This document shows, in pieces, positions 31,653 through 40,624 of a stretch of 64,000 nucleotides of DNA (positions within the stretch are counted from its first letter, which is position 1; each line of letters begins with the position of its first letter). The notes below the pieces were generated by a model that saw only the letters and a list, made by a program, of their open reading frames with translations, did no database searches and had not been told where the DNA came from. This DNA is from Spirillospora albida (GTDB lineage Bacteria > Actinomycetota > Actinomycetes > Streptosporangiales > Streptosporangiaceae): the NCBI RefSeq assembly GCF_000718255.1, contig NZ_JOFJ01000001.1, positions 310,001 through 374,000 of the forward strand, read 5' to 3'. Position numbers and translations under genes: made by a program.

Positions 31653-32974
31653 GCGCCGCGGACGCGGGCGCGAGCCGGGCCCCGCGCACCGCCGCCGCGG
31701 TGACGGGAGCCGCGCTGTTCGCGGGGGTCGGGGTCGTGCTGGCGCTCACAACGCCGTGGACCCCCCTGCCGGGAGACGTCCCCGGCGGGGCGGCCGAGGC
31801 CGATCCCGCCGCCGACTTCACGGCCGCCGAGATCGCCCGGTCGCGCGCGTTCGACGCGGCGATCAATCCGCCCGCCTACGCCGGCCTCGTCGCCGGGCTG
31901 GCGGTGCTCCTGGTCCTCGGGCTCACCCCGGCCGGTGCGCGGTTCCTCGGCTGGGCCACCGCACGCGTCCGGCGGTGGCCGCTGCGCGTCGCCGTCGCGT
32001 CGGCCGCGCTGGCCACGCTGCTGCGGGCCGCGGGGCTGCCGTTCGACATCTGGGGCGAGTCCGTCCTGCGGCGCTACGGGCTGTCCACCCAGACGCACGC
32101 GGCCTGGCTCGCCGACCAGGCGAAGTCGCTCGCCGTCACCTGGGTGATCTCCACGATCGCGCTGCTGCTGCTCTACGCGGTGATGCGGCGCTTCCCGCGG
32201 TACTGGTGGACGGGCGCCGCCGCGGGCGGGTTCGGGCTCGTCGTCACCGTGTCGTTCCTGTACCCGGTCGCGATCGAGCCGGTCTTCAACGAGTTCCGGC
32301 CCATGCCGGCCGGGCGGCTCCGCACGGACCTGCTCGCGATGGCCGAGCGGGACGGCGTCCCGGTGCAGGACATCCTCGTCGCCGACGCCTCCCGCCGCAC
32401 CACCGCGCTCAACGCCTACGTCTCGGGATTCGGCTCGACACGCCGCATCGTCCTGTACGACACGCTCGAGGGGGCCGCCCCGGCTAAGATCAAGGCGATC
32501 GTCGCGCACGAGCTGGGACATGCCGAGCGGGGCGACGTGCTGTGGGGGACACTGGTCGGCGCGATGGGCGTCGCCGGGGCGATCTGCCTGCTGTACCCGC
32601 TGCTGACCTCGCGCCGCCTCCTGCGGCGCGCGGGGGTCGACGGGGAGGGCGGCGCGGCCGACCCGCGATCGCTCGCGCTGCTGCTCGCCCTCGTGGCGGT
32701 GGCGACGCAGCTCGCCGCGCCCGTCCAGCACGCCGTCAGCCGGCATGTCGAGGCGCGCGCCGACGCGCACGCGCTGGACCTCACGCGCGACCCGGCCGGG
32801 TTCGCGCAGATGCAGCGCGAGCTGTCCGTCCGCAACATCTCCGACCTGTCACCGGACGCACTGGAGTACCTGCTGTGGCTGTCGCACCCGCCCGGACCGT
32901 CGCGGATCGCGATGGCCCGCGACTGGGCGCGGCAGAACCGCGTGGCCGAGCCGCCGCCGCTGCGCCGTCCCTAG
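31649..32974 (+). CDS. M48 family metallopeptidase (Ste24/CAAX protease-like)
   Basis: A 441-residue membrane zinc protease with about seven helices. The catalytic motif is IVAHELGHAERGD, and the third ligand is Glu in RHVEARADAHALD, both as in Ste24/HtpX enzymes. The N-terminal ~200 residues, with a membrane-helix array and an intervening FNEFRPMPAG-type segment before the catalytic site, match the Ste24 layout rather than HtpX. Likely role: quality control or processing of membrane proteins (family knowledge). The GTG overlaps the small ORF stop. Its TAG shares CTAG with the stop of the convergent L,D-transpeptidase gene. Confidence 0.9.
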   Translation: MSAADAGASRAPRTAAAVTGAALFAGVGVVLALTTPWTPLPGDVPGGAAEADPAADFTAAEIARSRAFDAAINPPAYAGLVAGLAVLLVLGLTPAGARFLGWATARVRRWPLRVAVASAALATLLRAAGLPFDIWGESVLRRYGLSTQTHAAWLADQAKSLAVTWVISTIALLLLYAVMRRFPRYWWTGAAAGGFGLVVTVSFLYPVAIEPVFNEFRPMPAGRLRTDLLAMAERDGVPVQDILVADASRRTTALNAYVSGFGSTRRIVLYDTLEGAAPAKIKAIVAHELGHAERGDVLWGTLVGAMGVAGAICLLYPLLTSRRLLRRAGVDGEGGAADPRSLALLLALVAVATQLAAPVQHAVSRHVEARADAHALDLTRDPAGFAQMQRELSVRNISDLSPDALEYLLWLSHPPGPSRIAMARDWARQNRVAEPPPLRRP

Positions 32975-34257
32975 TCCCGCCGGGCCGTCGTCGGCATCGC
33001 GCCGGGGCCCGTTCGGGAGGTCAGCGTCGCCACGTCACCGAGCGGCCCGGTGGTCACCGAGCGACCCAGCGCGCTGCCCTTGACCCAGTCGTCCCAGCCC
33101 AGCTGCCAGTAGCCCCAGCCGTTCTGCGGCTCGAGCTCCCGGCTCGTCCCCGTCACCGTCACCGGGTCGCCCCGCTGGGACAGCTTGTAGAACCAGCGGG
33201 CGTTCGACGGGCTGAGGTTGATGCAGCCGTGGCTGACGTTCGCGCGGCCCTGCGAGCCGACCGACCAGGGCGCGCTGTGCACGTACTCGCCGCTGTCGGA
33301 CACCCGGACGGCCGAGTACACCGTCAGCCGGTAGTAGTCGGGGCAGCCCTTCGGGCAGCCGACCGTGCTGGAGTCCATGATGACGGGGCTGCCCTTGTCC
33401 ATCGTCAGATGGTGGCCGTTGGTCGTGGTGTACTTGCGGACGCCGCCCTTGCCCATGCTGGTCGGCATCGTCCGGATCTTCCGGCCGTTCACCCGCACCG
33501 TCATCGTGTGCCGGTTCTCGCTGATCGTGGAGACGTGCGCTCTCCCGACGGTGAAGTCGACGGAGTGGTTGCGCCCGAAGTACCGGTTCCTCCCGGCGTC
33601 CACGCCGCTGAGGTGGGCGCGGAAGCTGACCTTCGTGTTCGCGGGCCAGTGCGCCTTCGTCCGGAAGACGGCCTCATGCGGCAGCCCGTCACCGCCGAAC
33701 CAGTGCCAGGCGCCCTCGACCGGCTTGTCCGCGCGGACCTCCAGGGCGCGTTCCACGGCCGCCCGGTCCGTCACCTCGCGGTCGAACGTCATGATGATCG
33801 GCATGCCGACGCCGACGGTCTCACCGTCGTACGGGGCCTCCAGCGCCATCTCGATCCGCGGCTTCACCCGCGCCGTGCTGAACGTGCTCGTGACGGTCTC
33901 CGTCCGGCCGTCGGCGCCGACGGCCGTCGCCCGGACGGTGTAGGCACGGCCCGGATCGAGTGACCAGCGGGACCGCCAGAGCGTCCGGTCGGCGCTCAGC
34001 TCGCCCTCGACGGGCGTGCCCTTCGTCGCCACGCTCACGTTCTCGATCGTGCCGCCGGCCGCCTGGACCGTGATCGGGACGTCCGGCCGCAGCCCCGAGC
34101 CGCCCGGCGCCGGCGCCACCGCAAGCCGGACCGGCTCGCCGCGCGGGGGCTCCGGCCCCCGCGAGCAACCCGCTCCGCCGGCCGCCACGGCCGCGCCCGC
34201 GGCCAGTGCCGCGATCCCCTTCCCCCGCCGTCCCGGTCCCGAGCACGCTCGTCCCAT
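32971..34257 (-). CDS. L,D-transpeptidase lipoprotein (YkuD), Ldt-Ig type
   Basis: A 428-residue enzyme making 3-3 cross-links in peptidoglycan. A lipoprotein signal ends in the lipobox AAGGAGC-SRG. Two Ig-like domains follow (~45-150 and 150-270), then the YkuD domain (~270-395) with the catalytic motif NVSHGCINLSPSNARWFY containing the nucleophile Cys and partner His. Cysteines in TVGCPKGCPDYY and a Trp-rich C-terminal cap (NGWGYWQLGWDDWVKG) are also seen. The domain order is that of mycobacterial LdtMt2-like enzymes (family knowledge). It overlaps the M48 gene tail-to-tail by four bases. Confidence 0.93.
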   Translation of the reverse strand: MGRACSGPGRRGKGIAALAAGAAVAAGGAGCSRGPEPPRGEPVRLAVAPAPGGSGLRPDVPITVQAAGGTIENVSVATKGTPVEGELSADRTLWRSRWSLDPGRAYTVRATAVGADGRTETVTSTFSTARVKPRIEMALEAPYDGETVGVGMPIIMTFDREVTDRAAVERALEVRADKPVEGAWHWFGGDGLPHEAVFRTKAHWPANTKVSFRAHLSGVDAGRNRYFGRNHSVDFTVGRAHVSTISENRHTMTVRVNGRKIRTMPTSMGKGGVRKYTTTNGHHLTMDKGSPVIMDSSTVGCPKGCPDYYRLTVYSAVRVSDSGEYVHSAPWSVGSQGRANVSHGCINLSPSNARWFYKLSQRGDPVTVTGTSRELEPQNGWGYWQLGWDDWVKGSALGRSVTTGPLGDVATLTSRTGPGAMPTTARRD

Positions 34258-34331
34258 GTGGCCCCCTGTCCGTCGGCCGGGCGCGTGATGGTCCGGGCCG
34301 GCTCGGTCGCCGGCCCCCCGCCCGGTACAAA

Positions 34332-34366
34332 GGGCCGGTACCCGCGCAGAGCGCGGATACCGGCCC
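34332..34366. terminator. Hairpin terminator after ctaF
   Basis: A 16-bp stem with one mismatch (34332-34347 and 34351-34366) and an AGA loop. On the minus strand it is followed by CTTTGT. It closes the ctaC-ctaD-ctaF operon before the L,D-transpeptidase gene. Confidence 0.8.
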
Positions 34367-34388
34367 CCGGTAGGGATCCTTTACCTGA

Positions 34389-34799
34389 TCAGTGGGCGAA
34401 ATGACCCCGGTAGTACTCGAAAACCAGGCCGATGGTCGACATGATGCAGGCCGACACGCCGAGGAACACCAGCCACCACCCGAACACCATTCCCAGCGAG
34501 ATCGAAGCCGCCGACAGCCCGACGAACAGCGGCCACCAGCTGTGCGGGCTGAAGAAGCCCAGCTCGCCGGCCGCGTCCGCGATCTCACCGTCCGGGTCGT
34601 CCTCGTACAGCGGGCCCTGGTTGGCCCGCTCGAGGCGCCGGATCGTGAAGTGGACGTAGAACCCGATCAGGCCGGCGAGGCCGACCGCCAGGGCGAGCGC
34701 CGTGGTCCCGGTCCAGTCCTCCGACCAGAGCCAGTAGACGATGTCGGTCACGAGGAAGAAGATCGCGCAACCGTAGAACATGAACGCCTGGACGCGCAT
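34389..34799 (-). CDS. ctaF: Actinobacterial cytochrome c oxidase subunit IV
   Basis: A 136-residue membrane subunit specific to actinobacterial aa3 oxidases. It has four helices (VQAFMFYGCAIFFLVTDIVY, ALALAVGLAGLIGFYVHFTI, LFVGLSAASISLGMVFGWWL and FLGVSACIMSTIGLVFEYY) with an acidic loop between helices 2 and 3. It starts three bases after ctaD, and is followed by a terminator hairpin. It stabilises the oxidase core in the supercomplex (family knowledge). Confidence 0.93.
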   Translation of the reverse strand: MRVQAFMFYGCAIFFLVTDIVYWLWSEDWTGTTALALAVGLAGLIGFYVHFTIRRLERANQGPLYEDDPDGEIADAAGELGFFSPHSWWPLFVGLSAASISLGMVFGWWLVFLGVSACIMSTIGLVFEYYRGHFAH

Positions 34800-34802
34800 C
34801 GG

Positions 34803-36470
34803 CTACTCCCCCTTCGCCCCGGCGAGTTCGCCCTTGGCACCCACGTGCGGGTGGTGCAGGTCGAACGCCGGCCGCTCGGAACGGATCCTCGGAATCGAGT
34901 TGAAGTTGTGCCGCGGCGGCGGGCAGGACGTCGCCCACTCCAGCGACGCGCCGTACCCCCACGGGTCGTCGACCTCGACGCGGCGGCCCTTCTTCGCCGT
35001 GATGTACACGTTGTAGAAGAACGGCAGCAGCGACACGCCCAGGATGAACGAGAAGACCGTCGAAACCTGGTTCATCCCGGTGAACTCGCTGGCGTAGTCG
35101 GGGTACCGGCGCGGCATGCCCGCGGCGCCCAGCCAGTGCTGGATCAGGAAGGTGCCGTGGAAGCCGATGAACAGCAGCCAGAAGTGCACCTTGCCGAGGC
35201 GGTCGTTGAGCATCTTTCCGGTGAACTTCGGCCACCAGAAGTAGAAGCCCGCGAACATCGCGAACACGACGGTGCCGAACACGACGTAGTGGAAGTGCGC
35301 CACCACGAAGTAGGAGTCCGACAGCTGGAAGTCCATCGGCGGCGAGGCCAGGATGACGCCGGTGAGCCCGCCGAACAGGAACGTCACGAGGAAGCCCAGT
35401 GACCACAGCATCGGCGACTCGAACGTCAGTTGCCCTCGCCAGATGGTTCCCACCCAGTTGAAGAACTTCACCCCCGTGGGCACGGCGATGAGGAACGTCA
35501 TGAAGGAGAAGAACGGCAGCAGGACCTGGCCGGTCACGAACATGTGGTGCGCCCACACGGTGATGGACAGGCCGGCGATGCTGATGGTCGCGAACACCAG
35601 GCCGATGTAGCCGAACACCGGCTTGCGGCTGAACACCGGCAGGATCTCCGTCACGATGCCGAAGAACGGCAAGGCGATGATGTACACCTCGGGATGTCCG
35701 AAGAACCAGAACAGGTGCTGCCATAGCAGCGCCCCGCCGTGCGAGGCGTCGAAGATGTGCGCGCCGAACTTGCGGTCGGCCTCCAGCGCCAGCAGCGCGG
35801 CCGCCAGCGGCGGGAACGCGAGCAGCACCAGGATGGAGGTCAGCAGGATGTTCCAGGTGAAGATCGGCATCCGGAACATGGTCATGCCCGGCGCCCGCAT
35901 GCACAGGATCGTGGTGATGAAGTTGACGGCGCCCAGGATCGTGCCGAGGCCGGACAGGGTCAGGCCCATCACCCACAGGTCGCCGCCGACACCGGGCGAG
36001 CGCACCGCGTCCGACAGCGGGGCGTAGGCGAACCAGCCGAAGCTGGCCGCGCCGCCCGGCGTCAGGAAGCCGCTCAGCGCGATCAGGCTGCCGAACAGGA
36101 AGAACCAGAACGCCAGCATGTTCATGCGCGGGAACGCGACGTCCGGAGCGCCGATCTGCAGCGGCATGATGACGTTGGCGAACCCCGCGAACAGCGGCGT
36201 CGCGAACATCAGCAGCATGACCGTGCCGTGCATGGTGAACAGCTGGTTGAACTGCTCGTTGCTGACGATCTGGAGTCCCGGATCGAACAGCTCGGCGCGC
36301 ATGACGAGCGCCATCACGCCGCCGAACAGGAACATGAAGAACGACGTGATCAGGTACAGGTAGCCGATCACCTTGTGGTCGGTGGACGAGAGCCACTTGG
36401 CGGCGATCCGCCCCTTGCTCGTCCGCGACGCGGCGAGCGGTGCGCTCGGCGCGTGACTGGTCGCCGTCAC
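34803..36470 (-). CDS. ctaD: aa3-type cytochrome c oxidase subunit I
   Basis: The 555-residue catalytic heme-copper subunit, with 12 membrane helices. Ligands are visible: the low-spin heme His in FTMHGTVMLLMF, the CuB His and cross-linked Tyr in WFFGHPEVYIIALP, the His pair in WAHHMFVTG, and the heme a/a3 histidines in VVAHFHYVVFG. The C-terminal tail ends with the repeat GAKGELAGAKGE. The GTG start overlaps the ctaC stop (GTGA), and ctaF follows after two bases. Unlike in M. tuberculosis, where ctaD is elsewhere, the C-D-F order here follows the Streptomyces type (recalled). Confidence 0.96.
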   Translation of the reverse strand: MTATSHAPSAPLAASRTSKGRIAAKWLSSTDHKVIGYLYLITSFFMFLFGGVMALVMRAELFDPGLQIVSNEQFNQLFTMHGTVMLLMFATPLFAGFANVIMPLQIGAPDVAFPRMNMLAFWFFLFGSLIALSGFLTPGGAASFGWFAYAPLSDAVRSPGVGGDLWVMGLTLSGLGTILGAVNFITTILCMRAPGMTMFRMPIFTWNILLTSILVLLAFPPLAAALLALEADRKFGAHIFDASHGGALLWQHLFWFFGHPEVYIIALPFFGIVTEILPVFSRKPVFGYIGLVFATISIAGLSITVWAHHMFVTGQVLLPFFSFMTFLIAVPTGVKFFNWVGTIWRGQLTFESPMLWSLGFLVTFLFGGLTGVILASPPMDFQLSDSYFVVAHFHYVVFGTVVFAMFAGFYFWWPKFTGKMLNDRLGKVHFWLLFIGFHGTFLIQHWLGAAGMPRRYPDYASEFTGMNQVSTVFSFILGVSLLPFFYNVYITAKKGRRVEVDDPWGYGASLEWATSCPPPRHNFNSIPRIRSERPAFDLHHPHVGAKGELAGAKGE

Positions 36471-37288
36471 TGGGCACCCCCCGTGGCCTTGGCCTTGGCC
36501 TCGGCCATGAATGTGGCGTACTGCTCGGGCGTGACGACCTTCAGCTGGAACAGCATCCGGCTGTGGTCGACGCCGCAGAGCTCTGCGCAGCGGCCCTCAT
36601 AGGTGCCGAGCTTCGTCGCCGTGAACTCGAACTCGTTCGTGTAGCCCGGCATGACGTCCTTCTTGTACAGGAGCGCCGGAACCCAGAACGAGTGGATGAC
36701 GTCGTTGGTGTGCAGCCGGATGCGGACCGTCTTGCCCGACGGGATCACCATGACGGGCTTGCCGGCGGCCGGTCCGTTCGGAGCGACCGGGACACCGACC
36801 ACGGTGGCGACGGTCTTCTCCGCGCCGGCGACCTTCTCCTTGTAGTCGAACTGCCAGCTCCACTGGTACCCGGTCACGTCGATGGTGACCGCCGGGTTGG
36901 CGGTCGTCTTCTCGACGAACTCCTCGTCCCGGGCGGTGAAGTAGAACAGGACCGCGATGATGACGAACGGGACCGCCGTATAGAGGATCTCGATCGGCAT
37001 GTTGTAGCGGACCTGCGGCGGCAGGTCGTCGGAGCGCTTGCGGTGGAACAGCACCGCCCAGATGATGAGGCCCCAGACGACGCCCCCGACCGCGAACGCC
37101 GCGATCCAGGAGCCCTGCCAGAGCTGGAGCATGCGCTCGGCCTGCACGCTGATCGGCTCGGGCATGCCAAGGCGCTCGCCGCTGCACGCGGTGGCGGTCA
37201 GCGCCAGCAGCCCCAGCGCGCCGGCGCCTTTCGATGCGCGGCGACTGCGCACAGGCGTACGCCGCTCCCTAGAGCGGGTCGGACTCAC
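36467..37288 (-). CDS. ctaC: aa3-type cytochrome c oxidase subunit II, lipoprotein
   Basis: A 273-residue subunit that receives electrons at the CuA centre. The signal ends in a lipobox (LLALTATAC-SGE). Two helices follow (SWIAAFAVGGVVWGLIIWAV and IEILYTAVPFVIIAVLFYFT), then a cupredoxin domain. The domain contains the aromatic GYQWSWQF, VIHSFWVPALLYKKDVMPG, and the CuA ligands in CAELCGVDHSRM. The GTG at 37286-37288 is the start; no better alternative exists. It heads the ctaCDF operon and diverges from the cysteine desulfurase gene across 128 bp. Confidence 0.95.
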   Translation of the reverse strand: MSPTRSRERRTPVRSRRASKGAGALGLLALTATACSGERLGMPEPISVQAERMLQLWQGSWIAAFAVGGVVWGLIIWAVLFHRKRSDDLPPQVRYNMPIEILYTAVPFVIIAVLFYFTARDEEFVEKTTANPAVTIDVTGYQWSWQFDYKEKVAGAEKTVATVVGVPVAPNGPAAGKPVMVIPSGKTVRIRLHTNDVIHSFWVPALLYKKDVMPGYTNEFEFTATKLGTYEGRCAELCGVDHSRMLFQLKVVTPEQYATFMAEAKAKATGGAQ

Positions 37289-37416
37289 GGAATGCCTTCC
37301 CCACGGATGAAAGCCCGGTCGGCCGGGCGGGTGAGATCAGTTGTTACACGTGTGGTGGACACCCTAGCGCGAGGGTCGCGGGAACCCCCGATCGGGTGCC
37401 CGTTTAGAGTTCTGGC

Positions 37417-38574
37417 GTGGCTGAATCCACCGCATCCGGAACCTACTTCGACGCCGCGTCGACCGAGCCAGCGCATCCCGCGGCGCGGGCGGCGCTGCTG
37501 GACGCGCTGGAGTCCGGCTGGGCCGACCCCGCGCGGCTGTACGGCCGGGCGCGGAGCGCGCGGATGCTGCTGGACCGTTCCCGCGCGCGGGTCGCCGAGG
37601 TGCTCGGCGCGCGCCCCGACGAGGTGTCGTTCACGGCGTCCGGGACCCAGGCGGTGCACCTCGCCGTGCTCGGCGGGCTGAGCGCGCGGCGGCGCGTCGG
37701 CCGCCATCTCGTGGTGGGCGCGGTAGAGCACTCCAGCGTCCTGCACGCGGCCGAGCTGCACGAGCAGGACGGCGGCGAGGTCACGGCCGTCGGCGTCGAC
37801 CGGCTGGGGCGCGTCGACGCCGACGCCTTCGCGGCGGCGCTGCGCCCCGACACGGCGCTCGCCTGCCTTCAGTCCGCGAACCACGAGGTCGGGACCGTGC
37901 AGCCGGTCGCGGAGGTCGCCGAGCGGTGCCGCGCGGCCGGGGTGCCGCTGTTCGTGGACGCCGCGCAGTCCGCCGGCCGGGCGGACGTCCCCGCGGGCTG
38001 GTCGTTCCTCGCGGCGAGCGCCCACAAGTGGGGCGGCCCGGCGGGCGTCGGGGTCCTCGCGGTCCGCAAGGGCACCCGGTGGCGCTCCCCGCTGCCCGCC
38101 GACGAGCGGGAGGGGCGGCGCGTCCCCGGCTTCGAGAACGTGCCCGCGATCGCCGCGGCGGCCGCCGCGCTGGAGGCGTACCGGGCCGACATGGCGGACG
38201 AGGCGCCCCGGCTGTCGTCGCTCGTCGACCGGATCCGCGCCGAGGTGCCGCGCACCGTCCCGGACGTCGAGGTCGTCGGCGACCCGGTGCACCGCCTGCC
38301 CCACCTCGTCACGTTCTCCTGCCTCTACGTCGAGGGCGAGGCGCTCCTCACCGAACTGGACCGGCTCGGTTTCGCGGTTTCGTCCGGAAGCTCGTGCACG
38401 GCGGATACGCTGCGACCAAGCCATGTACTCGAGGCGATGGGGGTGCTCACCCATGGGAACGTGCGGGTGTCGCTTCCGCGCGGCGCGGACGCGTCCGGGG
38501 TCGAGCGGTTTCTCGCCGTGCTCCCCGGCGTCGTGGCGGATCTGCGCCGGACGGCCGGGGTGATCCCCGGATGA
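37417..38574 (+). CDS. Cysteine desulfurase (class V aminotransferase, NifS/IscS-like)
   Basis: A 385-residue PLP enzyme taking sulfur from cysteine. It has FTASGTQAVHLAVLGG near the cofactor site, QSANHEVGTVQP, VDAAQSAGR, the PLP lysine in AASAHKWGGPAGVG, and the active-site cysteine in SSGSSCTADTLRPSHVL. The C-terminal FeS-scaffold-binding region is short, so delivery to the adjacent TusA-like protein rather than to an Isc scaffold is likely (inference). The GTG is the start of the open frame. The next gene, a TusA-like carrier, begins 58 bp downstream on the same strand. Confidence 0.92.
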   Translation: MAESTASGTYFDAASTEPAHPAARAALLDALESGWADPARLYGRARSARMLLDRSRARVAEVLGARPDEVSFTASGTQAVHLAVLGGLSARRRVGRHLVVGAVEHSSVLHAAELHEQDGGEVTAVGVDRLGRVDADAFAAALRPDTALACLQSANHEVGTVQPVAEVAERCRAAGVPLFVDAAQSAGRADVPAGWSFLAASAHKWGGPAGVGVLAVRKGTRWRSPLPADEREGRRVPGFENVPAIAAAAAALEAYRADMADEAPRLSSLVDRIRAEVPRTVPDVEVVGDPVHRLPHLVTFSCLYVEGEALLTELDRLGFAVSSGSSCTADTLRPSHVLEAMGVLTHGNVRVSLPRGADASGVERFLAVLPGVVADLRRTAGVIPG

Positions 38575-38632
38575 ACGGCGGCGGGGTCGAGCGCAGCGAC
38601 AGGGGCAAGCGCACAGAAAGGCGGTCGCGCCG

Positions 38633-38935
38633 ATGAGGTTCCGAGGCCGCGCGAAGCACGCCGCGCCCCCCGCCGAGAGCACGCCGCCGCCCCCCGCCGG
38701 GCCGCCGCCCGCGCTGGTCATCGACGCGCTGGGCCGCAAGTGCCCCATCCCGATCATCATGCTGGCGGAGCGGATCCGGGAGGTGCCGGTCGGCGAGGTC
38801 GTCGCCGTCCTCGCCGACGACGCCGCCGCCCGCACCGACGTCCCGGCCTGGTGCCGGATGAAGTCGCAGGAGTTCGTGCGGGAGGAGACCCTCCCGCAGG
38901 GCGGCTGGGGCTTCCACATCCGCAGGAACTACTGA
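38633..38935 (+). CDS. TusA-family sulfur carrier protein
   Basis: A 100-residue protein. After a ~27-residue Ala/Pro-rich N-terminal extension comes a TusA fold with the sulfur-carrying motif GRKCPIPIIML, where Cys accepts persulfide. AVLADDAAARTDVPAWCRM and the C-terminal GWGFHIRRNY follow, as in the family. It probably accepts sulfur from the cysteine desulfurase upstream and passes it to tRNA thiolation, molybdopterin or another acceptor; the acceptor is not visible here. The ATG has GAAAGGCGG about 10 bases upstream. Confidence 0.9.
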   Translation: MRFRGRAKHAAPPAESTPPPPAGPPPALVIDALGRKCPIPIIMLAERIREVPVGEVVAVLADDAAARTDVPAWCRMKSQEFVREETLPQGGWGFHIRRNY

Positions 38936-39030
38936 CAAGCGGCTGTGTTCATGCGATCCCGGCCCGGGGCACGCGCCCGGCGGCTCGCGCCCTGACCGTT
39001 CTCGGGCCGGTGCGGCATCGCTTCGCGATC

Positions 39031-39070
39031 CGGCCGGTGAGGCTCGCCTCCGGCGTCGCCTCACCGGCCG
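39031..39070. terminator. Convergent hairpin between tusA-like gene and adoK
   Basis: A perfect 13-bp inverted repeat (39031-39043 and 39058-39070) with a 14-base loop, in the 165-bp gap between convergent genes. Confidence 0.65.
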
Positions 39071-39100
39071 GGCATCGCGCTCGCGCGACGGCGGACGCCC

Positions 39101-40087
39101 CTACGGGGTGGGGCAGGTGATGTGGGGCTCGATCTCGGCGACGGCGTCGGCTCCGAAGGCGTCGCCGAAGCGGTCGAGGAACGCCCGGCGGGCGAGGGTG
39201 TACTCCTGCGGGCCGGCGGCCTCCAGCGCGTAGGCCGCGACGGTGTTGCCGACCTGCGCGGCGCGCTCCAGGGACAGGCCCCACGACAGCGTCGACAGGA
39301 ACCCGGCGCGGAACGCGTCGCCGACGCCGGTCGGGTCGACGACCTTCTGGACCTCGACGCACGGCACGTGCACGCCCTCCTCGCCCGCGCGGTCGATGAC
39401 GACGCCCTTCGCGCCGAGCGTGGTGACGCGGACGCCGACGCGGGACAGGATCTCCTCGCCCGTCCAGCCGGTCTTCTCCTCGCAGAGGGCCTTCTCGTAC
39501 TCGTTGCTGAACAGGTACGCGGCGCCGTCGATGAGGCGGCGGACATCGGTGCCGTCCATCCGGGCGAGCTGCTGGGACGGGTCGGCCGCGAACGGGAACG
39601 CGCGGGTGCGGCACTCGTCGGTGTGCCGGAGCATCGCCTCGGGGTCGTTCGGGCTGATCATGACGAGGTCGAGGCCGCCGATCCGGTCGGCGACCGGCTT
39701 CAGCTCGATCGACCGGGCCTCGCTCATCGCGCCGGCGTAGAACGTGGCGATCTGGTTCTGGTCCTGGTCGGTGGTGCACAGGAACCGCGCGGTGTGGTGG
39801 ATCTCCGAGACGTGCACGGACTCGGTGTCGACGCCGTGGCGCTCCAGCCAGGAACGGTAGTCCGCGAAGTCGGCGCCGACGGCGCCGACGAGGACCGACT
39901 CCTTGCCGAGGCTGCCCATGCCGAAGCAGATGTTCGGGGCGATGCCCCCGCGGCGGATCTGCAGCTCGTCCACCAGGAACGACAGCGACACCTGAGCGAG
40001 CTGGTCGGGCAGGAGCTGGTCGGCGAACCTTCCCGGGAAGGTCATCAGATGGTCGGTGGCGATGGATCCGGTCACGGCGATGCGCAC
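39101..40087 (-). CDS. adoK: Adenosine kinase (PfkB family, AdoK-like)
   Basis: A 328-residue PfkB-fold kinase. It begins IAVTGSIATDHLMTFPGRF and has SLSFLVDELQIRRGGIAPNI, the ATP motif VTTLGAKGVV, and the catalytic base motif DPTGVGDAFRAGFL. It is close to M. tuberculosis AdoK (Rv2202c), a sugar-kinase-like adenosine kinase unlike eukaryotic ones, placed in the same gene neighbourhood (recalled). The GTG is used because AGGAG precedes it by eight bases and homologues start at this point; 13 further codons are open upstream. It is downstream of the A-type carrier gene on the same strand. Confidence 0.92.
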   Translation of the reverse strand: MRIAVTGSIATDHLMTFPGRFADQLLPDQLAQVSLSFLVDELQIRRGGIAPNICFGMGSLGKESVLVGAVGADFADYRSWLERHGVDTESVHVSEIHHTARFLCTTDQDQNQIATFYAGAMSEARSIELKPVADRIGGLDLVMISPNDPEAMLRHTDECRTRAFPFAADPSQQLARMDGTDVRRLIDGAAYLFSNEYEKALCEEKTGWTGEEILSRVGVRVTTLGAKGVVIDRAGEEGVHVPCVEVQKVVDPTGVGDAFRAGFLSTLSWGLSLERAAQVGNTVAAYALEAAGPQEYTLARRAFLDRFGDAFGADAVAEIEPHITCPTP

Positions 40088-40226
40088 GGCGTCGCTCTCC
40101 TCAAGGTGTGGCGTCCGGCTGTTCACCGGCTGTTTCGAACCCCGAAAGCCTACTTCCCATCGGACCGTGGAGGGGGCCGCACCGGCGGAGGAGGGAACGG
40201 AAGACGCACCCCCGGGCAGCGCGAAA

Positions 40227-40249
40227 GGGCGGCCGGTGCCCGGCCGCCC
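40227..40249. terminator. Hairpin terminator after the A-type Fe-S carrier gene
   Basis: A perfect 10-bp inverted repeat (40227-40236 and 40240-40249) with a three-base loop. On the minus strand it is followed by TTTCGC, just after the carrier gene's stop. Confidence 0.75.
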
Positions 40250-40261
40250 CCTCGGAACGTC

Positions 40262-40624
40262 TTAGTTGAAGGAGTCGCCGCAGGCGCAGGAGCCGGACGC
40301 GTTCGGGTTGTCGATCGTGAAGCCCTGCTTCTCGATGGAGTCCACGAAGTCGATCGTGGCGCCGCCGAGGTAGGGGGCGCTCATCCGGTCGACGCGGACC
40401 GACAGCCCGTCGAAGTCCTGGACCTGGTCGCCGTCCATCTCCCGCTCGTCGAAGAAGAGCTGGTAGATCAGGCCGGAGCAGCCGCCCGGCTGCACGGCGA
40501 CACGCAGCGCAAGGTCATCGCGGCCCTCCTGCTCGAGCAGGCCCTTGGCCTTCTCGGCGGCGGCGTCCGTGAGAATGACGCCCTGCTGCGTGGTCTCCTG
40601 CGTGGTCTCGCCTGAAACCGTCAT
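40262..40624 (-). CDS. A-type iron-sulfur carrier (IscA/ErpA family)
   Basis: A 120-residue HesB-like protein that carries Fe-S clusters or iron to apoproteins. The three conserved cysteines are present: VQPGGCSGLIY and, at the end, SGSCACGDSF. The N-terminal ~15 residues are Thr/Gln-rich. It equals Rv2204c in the mycobacterial order (recalled). Nearby genes that need Fe-S clusters include nadA (divergent, 234 bp away) and lipA. The ATG was chosen because the frame upstream carries no family sequence. Confidence 0.92.
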   Translation of the reverse strand: MTVSGETTQETTQQGVILTDAAAEKAKGLLEQEGRDDLALRVAVQPGGCSGLIYQLFFDEREMDGDQVQDFDGLSVRVDRMSAPYLGGATIDFVDSIEKQGFTIDNPNASGSCACGDSFN

